From Tautonia sp040717455 (lineage in GTDB: Bacteria > Planctomycetota > Planctomycetia > Isosphaerales > Isosphaeraceae): a stretch of 64,000 nucleotides of DNA. Where the stretch lies: the NCBI RefSeq assembly GCF_040717455.1, contig NZ_JBFEFH010000026.1, positions 41,686-105,685 of the forward strand, written 5' to 3'. Made by a program: the position numbers and the translations under genes. Under the pieces are notes generated by a model. The model did not search any database. It worked only from the letters and a program-made list of their open reading frames with translations, and was not told the DNA's origin. Shown here in pieces: positions 34,248 to 42,424 of the stretch (its first letter is position 1; the number at the start of each line of letters is the position of its first letter).

Positions 34248-35093
34248 ATGCAAGGCGGAGCAACTGGGCATCGGATCGGCCTGGCCCATCGGGCCCGACA
34301 ACGGCTCCGGCGCGTTGCCGAACGAACCCGGCACCACGTCCAGGGGATGCCGATTCGACTGGCCGAGCGGGCCGCCGGCTTACCCGTGCCGCCCCCTCGC
34401 CTGCTGCACGACATCGGCAATTCCGTCGATCCGACCTGGTTCCTCCGGGGAGGGCGCTGGGCGGCCGAGGACATTCGAAACGCCGTCGCCCGCCACGGGG
34501 TGCCGATGGAGGACCTCGGCGCGTTGCTCGACTTCGGCTGCGGGGTCGGCCGGGTGGTGCGGCACTGGTCGGGCCTGGCGGCGGCCGGGGTCGAGATCGT
34601 CGGGACCGACGCCAACCCGGCGATGATCGATTGGTGCCGCCGGCATCTCCGGTTCGGCCGCTTCGCCGTCAATACGCTCGACGGGCGGGTCGAGGCCCCC
34701 GACGATCGGTTCGGCCTGGCCTACGCCCTGTCGGTCTTCACGCACATGGGAGCGGCCCGGCAGCGGCACTGGATGGCCGAGATGCGGCGGGTGATCCGGC
34801 CCGGCGGCCTCCTGGTGCTCACCCTGCACGGCGACGCCTACCGAGACGGGCTCCCGCCCGGGCTGCGCGAACGGTACGACCGGGGCGAGATGGTCGAGGT
34901 CGGCACCGACCGCGAGGGGAGCAACGATTGCGCCGCCTTCCATCCCCCCCGGACGCTGGCCTACGGGCTGGCCGAGGGCTGGGAGATCCTGGAATGGCAC
35001 CCCCGGGCGGCGCGCGGCAACCCGGTCCAGGACTTCTATCTCATCCGGAAGCCGAAGGACGCCGAGCGGCCCACTCCTGCGGAGTCGGGGTGA
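34248..35093 (+). CDS. Class I SAM-dependent methyltransferase
   Basis: The start at ATG 34248 is set by AGGAGG ten bases upstream; 281 residues. SAM motif I is LLDFGCGVGRVVRHW, with acidic motif II in GTDANPAMIDW and a later FTHMGAARQRHWMAEMRRVIRPGGLLVLTLHG (motifs post-I/III). Substrate unknown. The N-terminal ~60 residues (RIGLAHRARQRLRRVAERTRHHVQGMP) are basic. It precedes the nuclease gene by 112 bp and could be on the same transcript. Confidence 0.82.
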   Translation: MQGGATGHRIGLAHRARQRLRRVAERTRHHVQGMPIRLAERAAGLPVPPPRLLHDIGNSVDPTWFLRGGRWAAEDIRNAVARHGVPMEDLGALLDFGCGVGRVVRHWSGLAAAGVEIVGTDANPAMIDWCRRHLRFGRFAVNTLDGRVEAPDDRFGLAYALSVFTHMGAARQRHWMAEMRRVIRPGGLLVLTLHGDAYRDGLPPGLRERYDRGEMVEVGTDREGSNDCAAFHPPRTLAYGLAEGWEILEWHPRAARGNPVQDFYLIRKPKDAERPTPAESG

Positions 35094-35205
35094 TCGGGGA
35101 CGGAGACGAGATCGGATCTGGGAAAAGGGGGGCGTGATCGCGTATTCTGGTTTGCCCACCACGATGCGTACCGCCCACCCCACCCCTTCGCCGAGTCCTC
35201 CGCCG

Positions 35206-36186
35206 ATGCGATCCCTGTCCTGGCCGACCGGGTTGGCCGTTGCCCTGCTGCTGACCGCCGCCGCCGATCGGGCGCCCGCGGCGAGCCTCTGGAACGATTG
35301 CGGGCACCGGGTGATCGCGGCCATCGCGTTCGAGGAACTGAGGCCCGAGGCCCGTCGGGCGATCGTTGAACTCCTCGACCAGCATCCGGCCGCCCGGGAT
35401 GCGACCTTCTGGGCGCAGCATCCGCTGAACGGTGACGATGCCGCGCTGAACTGCTTCATGAACGCGGCCGTCTTCCCGGACGACGCGAAGCGGCCCGGCC
35501 CGTTCAAGCGGTACGACATCGGCCGGGCCCACTTCATCAACTTCCGGATCATGGTCGATCGGGACGGAGAGGTTGAAGTCTTGCCGCCGTTGCGGGACCT
35601 GGAGGACGACGACCCGCACGGCGACATCCTCGAATCGCTGGAGACGAACCTGGCGATCGCCCGGGACCGCTCGGCCCCGGACTCGGATCGGGCGGTCGCC
35701 CTGAGCTGGATTTTCCACCTGGTCGGCGACCTGCACCAGCCGCTGCACACGGTGGCCCGCTTCTGCCCGGCGACCCCGAACGGCGATCGGGGGGGCAACG
35801 ACATCAGATTTGACCGGGGAAACCTGCACGGCTACTGGGACCGGGCGCTCGGGTCCGATGCGTCGGCCGAGTCGGTCGAGGCGCTGGCCGCCGCCTTGCG
35901 GCTGGAGCATCCTCGGGAGTCGTTCGCGGCTCGCCTGGCCGAGTCGGACCAGGGGCAATGGTCGGAGGAAGGGGTTGAGCTGGCGCTGCGGTCGGTGTAC
36001 CGCAACCTCGACCCGACGCTGGCCGAGTTCCCCGACATCCCGATCGGTTACGAGGCCGACGCCCGGGCGGTCGCGCGTCGGCAAGCGGCGCTGGCCGGGT
36101 ATCGGCTGGCGGACCTGCTTTCCGGACTCGTCGCCGCGCAGGAGGCTGCCCCCGGTGCGGGGCGGGAAGCCCCCCACACCCCCTGA
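35206..36186 (+). CDS. S1/P1-type nuclease, secreted
   Basis: Start uncertain: ATG at 35206 gives a proper signal peptide (MRSLSWPTGLAVALLLTAAADRAPAA) and 326 residues; ATG 35164 and GTG 35134 are upstream alternatives. The mature N-terminus SLWNDCGHRVIAAIAFEEL supplies the Trp and His zinc ligands of the S1/P1 family; FHLVGDLHQPLH, GGNDIRF and NLHGYWD are the other zinc and active-site motifs. It would degrade single-stranded DNA/RNA outside the cytoplasm. A probable phosphate or nucleotide scavenging role is inferred. Confidence 0.85.
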   Translation: MRSLSWPTGLAVALLLTAAADRAPAASLWNDCGHRVIAAIAFEELRPEARRAIVELLDQHPAARDATFWAQHPLNGDDAALNCFMNAAVFPDDAKRPGPFKRYDIGRAHFINFRIMVDRDGEVEVLPPLRDLEDDDPHGDILESLETNLAIARDRSAPDSDRAVALSWIFHLVGDLHQPLHTVARFCPATPNGDRGGNDIRFDRGNLHGYWDRALGSDASAESVEALAAALRLEHPRESFAARLAESDQGQWSEEGVELALRSVYRNLDPTLAEFPDIPIGYEADARAVARRQAALAGYRLADLLSGLVAAQEAAPGAGREAPHTP

Positions 36187-36512
36187 AATTCCCGGCGGAT
36201 GCACGTTCACCAGGTTTTCATTTGACAAAAAATGGTGGCGCTCGATACGGTGATTCAGCCAGGGGAATTTTCAGAGACGTGTCACAACTGCTGGTCGAAT
36301 CCCGAACATCATTCCAAGATCAAATCGTTCACTCTCGAACCCTTCGGATCCCATCCGCGGATTGAGATGGCGTTCCGATGAGATGCGACGAACGAATCCC
36401 GATGCCGACGAACGCCCCGGCGCACGCGGTCAGCCACGCCTTCGACCGGGCCGGGGACGCGGGATTCGTCACGAACGAGTTATCCACAGGGGGCCGCTTC
36501 GCGGTTTGAGTA
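36187..36512. other. 326-bp leader region of the glycan export module
   Basis: AT-richer in parts (36215-36300) than flanks. I see no gene. It precedes the wzm-like gene and likely holds the promoter of the surface-glycan cluster; no clear boxes are visible. Confidence 0.45.
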
Positions 36513-37442
36513 TTGGAGAGGGATCCAGGAACCACGACCGGAGACTCGGCGTCCTCGGCGGGGACGGTCGCATCGCCGAAGCCTTCGGCCACCCCACTGT
36601 CCGACTCTCTGGTCATCGAGGCCCCGTCGGGTTGGCAACTGGTCGACCTTCGCGAGCTGGTGGAGCGGCGCGATCTACTCGTGTTCATGACCTGGCGAGG
36701 GATCAAGGCGCGTTATGCGCAATCGGTCCTGGGGATCGGCTGGGCGGTCTTCCAGCCGGTCGTCACGATGATCATTTACACGATCATCTTCAGCCGGGTG
36801 GCGAAGATCTCGCTGCCGGGGAACCTGCCCTACTCGCTGGTGGCGTTCTGCGGGATCGTCCCCTGGCTCTTCTTCTCGACGGGGTTGACCGGGGCCAGTA
36901 ACAGTCTGGTGCAGAACAACTCGATGGTCTCGAAGATCTACTTCCCGAGGATCATCCTGCCGCTCTCGCAGATCCTCTCGAAATTCGTCGACCTGGGGAT
37001 CATGGGCCTGCTGCTGGGCCTGCTGATGATCGGCTACAAGATCGCGGGGTACGACTTCGCCCCGAGGCCGGAAGCGGCGGTCGTGGTCCCGGCCATGATT
37101 TTGCTGGCGTTCGTCGCGGTGCTGGGGATGAGCCTCTGGCTGGCGGCGATGGCGGTGCAATACCGGGACGTGGCCTACGCCCTGACCTTCGTGATCCAAC
37201 TGGCGATGTACATCACGCCGGTGATCTACACGACCGAGATGATCCCCGGGCGCCTCATGCCGATCTTCGGCCTGAACCCGATGCTGGCGGTCATCACGGG
37301 CGTCCGGGCCAGCCTACTCGGCGCCCCGTTCGAATACCACCTCCCCTTGATCCTCGAAGGCACGCTGGTTGCCACGACCCTGCTGGTGACCGGCCTCTTC
37401 TACTTCCGACGATCGGAACGCCTGTTCGCCGACGTGGCCTAG
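36513..37442 (+). CDS. ABC-2 type polysaccharide export permease (Wzm-like)
   Basis: 309 residues from a TTG at 36513; the start is uncertain since no strong ribosome site is seen. An acidic cytoplasmic head, then the family text RRDLLVFMTWRGIKARYAQSVLGIGWAVFQPVVTMIIYTIIF and six helices. LVAFCGIVPWLFFSTGLTGASNSLVQNNSMVSKIYFPRIILPLSQ is a typical Wzm/TagG mid-section. It exports O-antigen/capsule-like glycan with the ATPase encoded next (122 bp downstream). It heads a co-directional run ending in neuB. Confidence 0.88.
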   Translation: MERDPGTTTGDSASSAGTVASPKPSATPLSDSLVIEAPSGWQLVDLRELVERRDLLVFMTWRGIKARYAQSVLGIGWAVFQPVVTMIIYTIIFSRVAKISLPGNLPYSLVAFCGIVPWLFFSTGLTGASNSLVQNNSMVSKIYFPRIILPLSQILSKFVDLGIMGLLLGLLMIGYKIAGYDFAPRPEAAVVVPAMILLAFVAVLGMSLWLAAMAVQYRDVAYALTFVIQLAMYITPVIYTTEMIPGRLMPIFGLNPMLAVITGVRASLLGAPFEYHLPLILEGTLVATTLLVTGLFYFRRSERLFADVA

Positions 37443-37564
37443 CCTTGGTGTGCTCCGACTGCAAGGCATTGCCTCGATCGATCGATCGGTCGGGGCAGGC
37501 CAGGCCACCGCGTCGGTCCGCTTCCGATTCCCTCCGCATCCTCCGAGTGCCCCCGAACATCACC

Positions 37565-38878
37565 ATGTCGAACACCGCCATCAGTGTCGAAGGGCTGAGC
37601 AAGCTCTACCGGATCGGAGTCGCCGAGGAGCGCCACGAGTCGCTGCTCTCGGCCTCGATCGATGCGATGAAACGGCCGCTGAAGAACTTCCGCAAGCTCT
37701 GGCGCCTGGACACGTCGCGATCGGGGGCCGAGGAGGAGGACGACCTGCTCTGGGCGCTGCGCGACGTGTCGTTCGAGGTGCCCCGGGGCGAGGTGCTCGG
37801 CGTGATCGGCCGCAACGGCGCGGGGAAGTCGACCCTGCTGAAGGTGCTCTCCCGGGTGACCGCGCCGACCGCCGGCCGGGTGGTGGTCAACGGCCGGGTG
37901 TCGTCGCTGCTGGAGGTCGGCACCGGATTCCACCCGGAGCTGACCGGCCGTGACAACATCTACCTGAACGGCACGATCCTGGGGATGACGAAGCGCGAGA
38001 TCGACGGGAAATTCGACGAGATCGTCGAGTTCTCGGGCATCTCGAAATTCCTCGACACGCCGATCAAGCGGTACAGCTCGGGCATGAAGGTGCGGCTGGC
38101 GTTCTCGGTGGCGGCCCACCTGGAGCCTGAGATCCTGATCATCGACGAGGTGCTGGCCGTCGGCGATTACGAATTCCAGCGCAAGTGTCTCGGGAAGATG
38201 GAGTCGCTCGCCCACGACGCCAGCAACAACCGGACGGTGCTGTTCGTCAGCCACAATATGGGGATGATGCGGTCGCTCTGCACCCGAGGGGTCGTGATGC
38301 GTCAGGGCCAGCTCGGCTTCTCCGGCCCGATCGAGGAGGCCGTCGAGTTTTACGAGCAGGAATTCGCACAGATCGCCCAGCACGGGCTCGTGCGGCTCCC
38401 GGACGACCCCTCGCTCCCGATGCAATTTCACGAAGTCTGCGTGGCCGACGGCTCGGGGCAGCCCACGGATTCGGTCGACCTGTTCGAGCCGGCGACTCTC
38501 CTGATCCGGTACAAGGTTCGCGAGTCGCTACAGGGGGTCAATCTGGGCTTCAGCCTCACCTACCGAGGCACGAAGATTCTCGGCAGCTTCGACACCGACG
38601 AGCAGCCTGAGTTGCTCCAGCATCGAGCCCCCGGGGATTACGAGGTCCGGATCGAGTTGCCCACCGGCATCCTGAAAGCGGGTCTGTACACGATCAATTT
38701 CTCTTGCGGCCGGCCGAATGGGGCCCAGATGATTCACCGTCTGGACGATTTCATTCAGTTCGAGATCAAAGAATCTTTCGACCTTTCCCTGAAGAGTTAC
38801 TCGGTACAACGCCCTTTTTTCGTGGCAACGCGTCTCAACTGGGAACGAGCCGAGGTCGATCTGCCGGCGGTGACCTGA
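37565..38878 (+). CDS. ABC transporter ATPase for polysaccharide export (Wzt-like, with C-terminal carbohydrate domain)
   Basis: 437 residues from ATG 37565. Walker A GRNGAGKST (residues 82-90), signature KRYSSGMKVRLAFS and Walker B ILIIDEVLAVGD are intact. SNNRTVLFVSHNMGMMRSLC is the H-loop. After residue ~260 comes a beta-sandwich domain (FHEVCVADGSG...DSVDLFEPATLLIRYKV...LGFSLTYRGTKILGSFDTDE), as in Wzt proteins that bind the terminal modification of the glycan chain. Works with the permease just upstream. Confidence 0.9.
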   Translation: MSNTAISVEGLSKLYRIGVAEERHESLLSASIDAMKRPLKNFRKLWRLDTSRSGAEEEDDLLWALRDVSFEVPRGEVLGVIGRNGAGKSTLLKVLSRVTAPTAGRVVVNGRVSSLLEVGTGFHPELTGRDNIYLNGTILGMTKREIDGKFDEIVEFSGISKFLDTPIKRYSSGMKVRLAFSVAAHLEPEILIIDEVLAVGDYEFQRKCLGKMESLAHDASNNRTVLFVSHNMGMMRSLCTRGVVMRQGQLGFSGPIEEAVEFYEQEFAQIAQHGLVRLPDDPSLPMQFHEVCVADGSGQPTDSVDLFEPATLLIRYKVRESLQGVNLGFSLTYRGTKILGSFDTDEQPELLQHRAPGDYEVRIELPTGILKAGLYTINFSCGRPNGAQMIHRLDDFIQFEIKESFDLSLKSYSVQRPFFVATRLNWERAEVDLPAVT

Positions 38879-39098
38879 GCTCGGTTCTCACCGGTGCGAG
38901 CGCCCTCATCAAGCCCGACGTTCCGAACATTCCCCGAGCGGGAACGATGTCTCGAGGTCGACATTGGCCGCAGGCTGGTCATGTTTGCGAGCACAACAAC
39001 GGCTATCAATCCCCCATTCGGATTCATGAAGGCGTGAGCATTGAGAGTCGAAGATTTTCGTTCCGGAACCTGACGCGCTTCTTCGAAACGGACTGTCC

Positions 39099-40379
39099 AT
39101 GAACCTCAGATCGATCTTTCACTTCGGCCGAACGACCCTGACCGACCCGGTTTCCGCCCGACGGAAAATCTCGGCGAAGCTTGGGCGGACGCTCTCGGGC
39201 AGTGTCGAGCTGGAAAGCCTTCTTGATCGTCGAGATGAAGGGAAAGGAACGCCGGTCGTCCATGCGGCGAACTTCGGTCAGTCGAATGCGGGCGACCCGT
39301 TCCTTGCCACGGTGCTTCGCGACCTCGTGAGCGTTCGTTGCGGCCCGATTCAATGGTCTGGCTTGCACGTTCACCGTGAGACGAAGCCGGAGATCATCCG
39401 CTTCATCAATCGGAATAAGGGGTTGATCATCGGGGGGGGGGGATTATTCCTCAAGGATACGGGAGCTAATCCGAACAGTGGTTGGCAATGGAATTGCAGT
39501 GTGGATTCCCTGAATGCGATTAAGGTTCCGATCGTCGTATTCGCCGTTGGTTACAATCGCTTTCGGAACCAGCCCGATTTCGAACCCGTGTTTCGGCAGC
39601 ACTTGCTCCGCCTGGCCGAGAAATCCGCATACCTCGGACTTCGGAATTCGGGGAGCATCGAGGCGATCAAAGGCTACTTGCCGGAACGCTTGCATCACAA
39701 AGTCATTTATCAACCGTGCATGACGACACTACTAACACGCCTTTATGCCGATCAGCTTCGGGCGATCCCCAAGGGTGAAGAGTTTATCGCGGTCAATTGT
39801 GCCTTTGACCGGTCATCAATGCGGTTTGGCGAGAAGGAAGGCGCCATCCTCACTTCGATTGCCGAAGCCCTCCGCAGGCTGAGTCATCAGTATCCGCTGA
39901 AGTATTATTCGCACTTGCCAAAAGACGAACAATTTCTCACCTATCTGGACCAGAATCAGGTTCCTTACGAACTGGTGCGGCTCTCGGGGGCCTCGATGCA
40001 ATCGATTCTCGAGGCATACGCCTTGCCGGCCTTGACGATCGGCATGAGGGGACATGCTCAGATGATTCCTTTCGGCTGCGGCCGTCCGATCCTCTCGCTG
40101 ATCTCGCACGACAAGCTCCGCTGGTTTTTGAACGACGTGGGGGCCGAGGACTGGGGGATCGAGGTTGAATCGCCCGATCTCACCGATCGGATCGAGCATT
40201 CCGCACGCGACATTCTTGCGTGTCGCGACGAAGCCGAACGGCGAATTCACGAGGCAACTGCAAGGCTCTGGGGCATCACCCAGACCAATCTCAAGACGAT
40301 GGCTGATGCCTTCGGTCTGCATTGGTCCCCATTCAATTCAATCATCCCCTCGAATCCCATTTCGCTCAAATCAACATGA
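39099..40379 (+). CDS. Polysaccharide pyruvyltransferase-family protein
   Basis: 426 residues. The family GGGG motif (GLIIGGGGLFLKD) appears at residues ~107-119, with FAVGYNRFR, SAYLGLRNSGSIEAIKGY and the C-terminal LTIGMRGHAQMIPFGCGRPILSL segment of CsaB/WcaK-type pyruvyltransferases. It would move pyruvate from PEP onto a sugar of the exported glycan. An 11-G tract (39432-39442) encodes part of the GGGG motif. GC content visibly drops relative to the wzm/wzt genes, suggesting independent acquisition. It overlaps the next gene by 4 bases (ATGA). Confidence 0.82.
   Translation: MNLRSIFHFGRTTLTDPVSARRKISAKLGRTLSGSVELESLLDRRDEGKGTPVVHAANFGQSNAGDPFLATVLRDLVSVRCGPIQWSGLHVHRETKPEIIRFINRNKGLIIGGGGLFLKDTGANPNSGWQWNCSVDSLNAIKVPIVVFAVGYNRFRNQPDFEPVFRQHLLRLAEKSAYLGLRNSGSIEAIKGYLPERLHHKVIYQPCMTTLLTRLYADQLRAIPKGEEFIAVNCAFDRSSMRFGEKEGAILTSIAEALRRLSHQYPLKYYSHLPKDEQFLTYLDQNQVPYELVRLSGASMQSILEAYALPALTIGMRGHAQMIPFGCGRPILSLISHDKLRWFLNDVGAEDWGIEVESPDLTDRIEHSARDILACRDEAERRIHEATARLWGITQTNLKTMADAFGLHWSPFNSIIPSNPISLKST
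39432..39442 (+). repeat. Poly-G tract of 11 in the pyruvyltransferase gene
   Basis: Eleven consecutive Gs encode three and two thirds Gly codons. Slipped-strand changes here would truncate the protein at about residue 110. See findings. Confidence 0.8.
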
Positions 40380-41230
40380 TCGAAACGCTTTACATAATGG
40401 GTAATGGGCCAAGTCTTGGACGCTTGACCGAGCAGGAGCGGGGCGTCATCGCCGGCTCGGACTCGATTGCGATGAATGCCTATGCGCGGCACTTCGATCA
40501 GGTCGGGATCGTGCCGACGCATTACCTGCTGCTCGATGAGGATGAGACCAGCCTGGAGGTACTCGCGGACGTTCCAGCGATTCTCGCCAGGGAACCGTTC
40601 ACCAGAACCAGGCTCTGGTTGACTCAATCCTGGTTCGACCGCTTCCCAGGCGATCGGAGCAGGTGTCGGTTGGTCGAGCATACCCCGTTTTTTCGGGTTG
40701 CCAGTCCCCCTCAGTTCCGGATGCGCTTCTGGAAACCTGCGGTGAGGAGAGAAAACCTGCTTTGGGTCAAGGAACGCCTCGAATCGAGATCCATGGGGGT
40801 GCAAAGTCCTTTCTCGATGAGCCGACTGCTGCACTACTGGGCTAAATCAACCGATCAGCCCTTGTTTTGTTTCAGAGGGACCCTGACAGCGGCCCTCAAT
40901 CTAGCCTGGTTGAAGGACTATCGGACCGTTCAGCTCGTTGGCGTCGATCTGACCGATGGCTCGCATTTTTATGGAAAAGAGGCGTATCAAGCCATCGTGG
41001 AACGAGATAATCAACGCTTCCAGACTGATACGAAACTCCGCCACGGAACCACGCTCTGGGTGGGCGACGGCTTCGCGCCACCGGTGCAGCCGGTTCTAAG
41101 CCGGATCGCGGAGTTGTATCGTCGTACGGGCCGTACGCTTTATGTCTCAAATCCCGAAAGCCTGCTGGTCCGGGAAGGCATCATCCCGCACCGTTCAATC
41201 GTTCCTCAAGACCTGGTCGCGACATCATAA
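40376..41230 (+). CDS. GT42 sialyltransferase-like glycosyltransferase
   Basis: 284 residues from the ATG at 40376, overlapping the previous stop by 4 bases. Compared from memory with Campylobacter CstII (GT42): IMGNGPSL at residues 7-14 matches IAGNGPSL near the CstII start; SIAMNAYARHF aligns with the CMP-contacting Asn region; FRGTLTAALNLAWLKDYRTVQLVGVDLTDGSHFY matches RITSGVYMCAVAIALGYKEIYLSGIDFYQNGSSY with Asp191; and TLYVSNPESLL resembles LYCLCPNSLL. The neighbours NeuA and NeuB strengthen a CMP-nonulosonate transferase role. Donor and acceptor are unknown. DUF115/MptE-like proteins share the NGPSL start and are the main alternative. Confidence 0.68.
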   Translation: MIETLYIMGNGPSLGRLTEQERGVIAGSDSIAMNAYARHFDQVGIVPTHYLLLDEDETSLEVLADVPAILAREPFTRTRLWLTQSWFDRFPGDRSRCRLVEHTPFFRVASPPQFRMRFWKPAVRRENLLWVKERLESRSMGVQSPFSMSRLLHYWAKSTDQPLFCFRGTLTAALNLAWLKDYRTVQLVGVDLTDGSHFYGKEAYQAIVERDNQRFQTDTKLRHGTTLWVGDGFAPPVQPVLSRIAELYRRTGRTLYVSNPESLLVREGIIPHRSIVPQDLVATS

Positions 41231-42424
41231 ATGACTCCTAGCGTGCTGACTGTCATCCCCGCCCGAGGCGGGTCCAAGGGAATCCCGAGGAAGAACGTCC
41301 TGCCCGTCGGCGGCAAGCCGATGATCGGTTGGACGATCGAGGCGGCCCGGGCGGCGAAGGCGGTTGATCGGGTTGTGGTTTCAACCGACGATCCGGAGAT
41401 TGCCACCGTAGCGCGTCGCTTTGGTGCCGAGGTGGTCGACCGGCCTGCCGAGTTGGCCGGAGACTCGGCGTCGAGCGAGGCGGCCTTGCTCCACACGCTC
41501 GACGTCCTGCGGGAGCGGGACGGCTACGAGCCGGATCTGCTGGCGTTCCTGCAATGCACCTCGCCCCTGACCGCGGCCGAGGATATCGACGGGACCGTCG
41601 CAGCCCTGGAGCGCGAGGGGGCCGACTCGGCGGTGGCCGTCGTGCCGTTCCATTACTTCCTGTGGAAGCAGGACACCTCGGGCGAAGCGGTCGGGATCAA
41701 CCACGACAAGCGCGTCCGGCCGATGAGGCAGGATCGGGAGCCGCAGTTCCTCGAATCGGGGGCCGTCTATGTGATGAAGGCCGCCGGATTCCGGGAGGCG
41801 AGGCATCGGTTCTTCGGCAAGACGGCGCTGTACGAGATGCCATCGGAACGCCGCTGGGAGATCGACGACCCGGTGGATCTGGAGGTGGCCGAGGTCCTGC
41901 TGCGGGCGAGGTCGAGGGCGGAGAAGCGGGCACTCTTGCCGGAGAAGCTCGATGCCCTGATCTTCGACTTCGACGGCGTGTTCACCGACAACAGCGTGAC
42001 CGTGCTGGGGGAAGGGCAGGAGGCTGTCGTCTGCAGCCGCGGCGACGGCATGGGGCTGGAGATCCTCCGCAAGGCCGGCTGGCCGATGGTCGTGATCTCG
42101 AAGGAAACCCACCCCATCGTTTCGGCTCGCTGCACGAAGCTGAAGATCGAATGTATCCAGGGCATCGAAGATAAGATCACGACCTTGGGCCGGTGGCTCG
42201 ACGAGCGGGGGTTCGCACTGGAGCGGACGCTGTATGTCGGCAACGACGTCAACGACCTGTCGTGCCTGACGGCCGTTGGCTGTCCGGTGGCCGTGGCCGA
42301 TGCCCACCCCGAGGCGCTCCGGGCGTCGCGGATCATCTTGGAATCACCGGGGGGTCGCGGGGCCCTCCGAGAGCTGGCGGACCTCATTGCCTCACATTAC
42401 GGAGCGTATCAGACTCATGCCTAA
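41231..42424 (+). CDS. neuA: CMP-sialic/nonulosonic acid synthetase fused to HAD phosphatase (NeuA-KdsC type)
   Basis: 397 residues. Domain 1 (~1-225): cytidylyltransferase with VIPARGGSKGIPRKNVLPVGGKPMIGWTIEAA, VVSTDDPEIA and QCTSPLTAAEDID motifs. Domain 2 (~240-395): C0-type HAD phosphatase, DFDGVFTDN with nucleophile/acid Asp246/Asp248, VVISKE, and GNDVNDLSCL. Domain 2 resembles KdsC (KDO-8-P) and the phosphatase tail of animal CMAS. It would dephosphorylate the sugar-9-phosphate made by NeuB, then charge it with CMP. Starts directly after the GT42-like gene (stop codon end 41230). Confidence 0.88.
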   Translation: MTPSVLTVIPARGGSKGIPRKNVLPVGGKPMIGWTIEAARAAKAVDRVVVSTDDPEIATVARRFGAEVVDRPAELAGDSASSEAALLHTLDVLRERDGYEPDLLAFLQCTSPLTAAEDIDGTVAALEREGADSAVAVVPFHYFLWKQDTSGEAVGINHDKRVRPMRQDREPQFLESGAVYVMKAAGFREARHRFFGKTALYEMPSERRWEIDDPVDLEVAEVLLRARSRAEKRALLPEKLDALIFDFDGVFTDNSVTVLGEGQEAVVCSRGDGMGLEILRKAGWPMVVISKETHPIVSARCTKLKIECIQGIEDKITTLGRWLDERGFALERTLYVGNDVNDLSCLTAVGCPVAVADAHPEALRASRIILESPGGRGALRELADLIASHYGAYQTHA

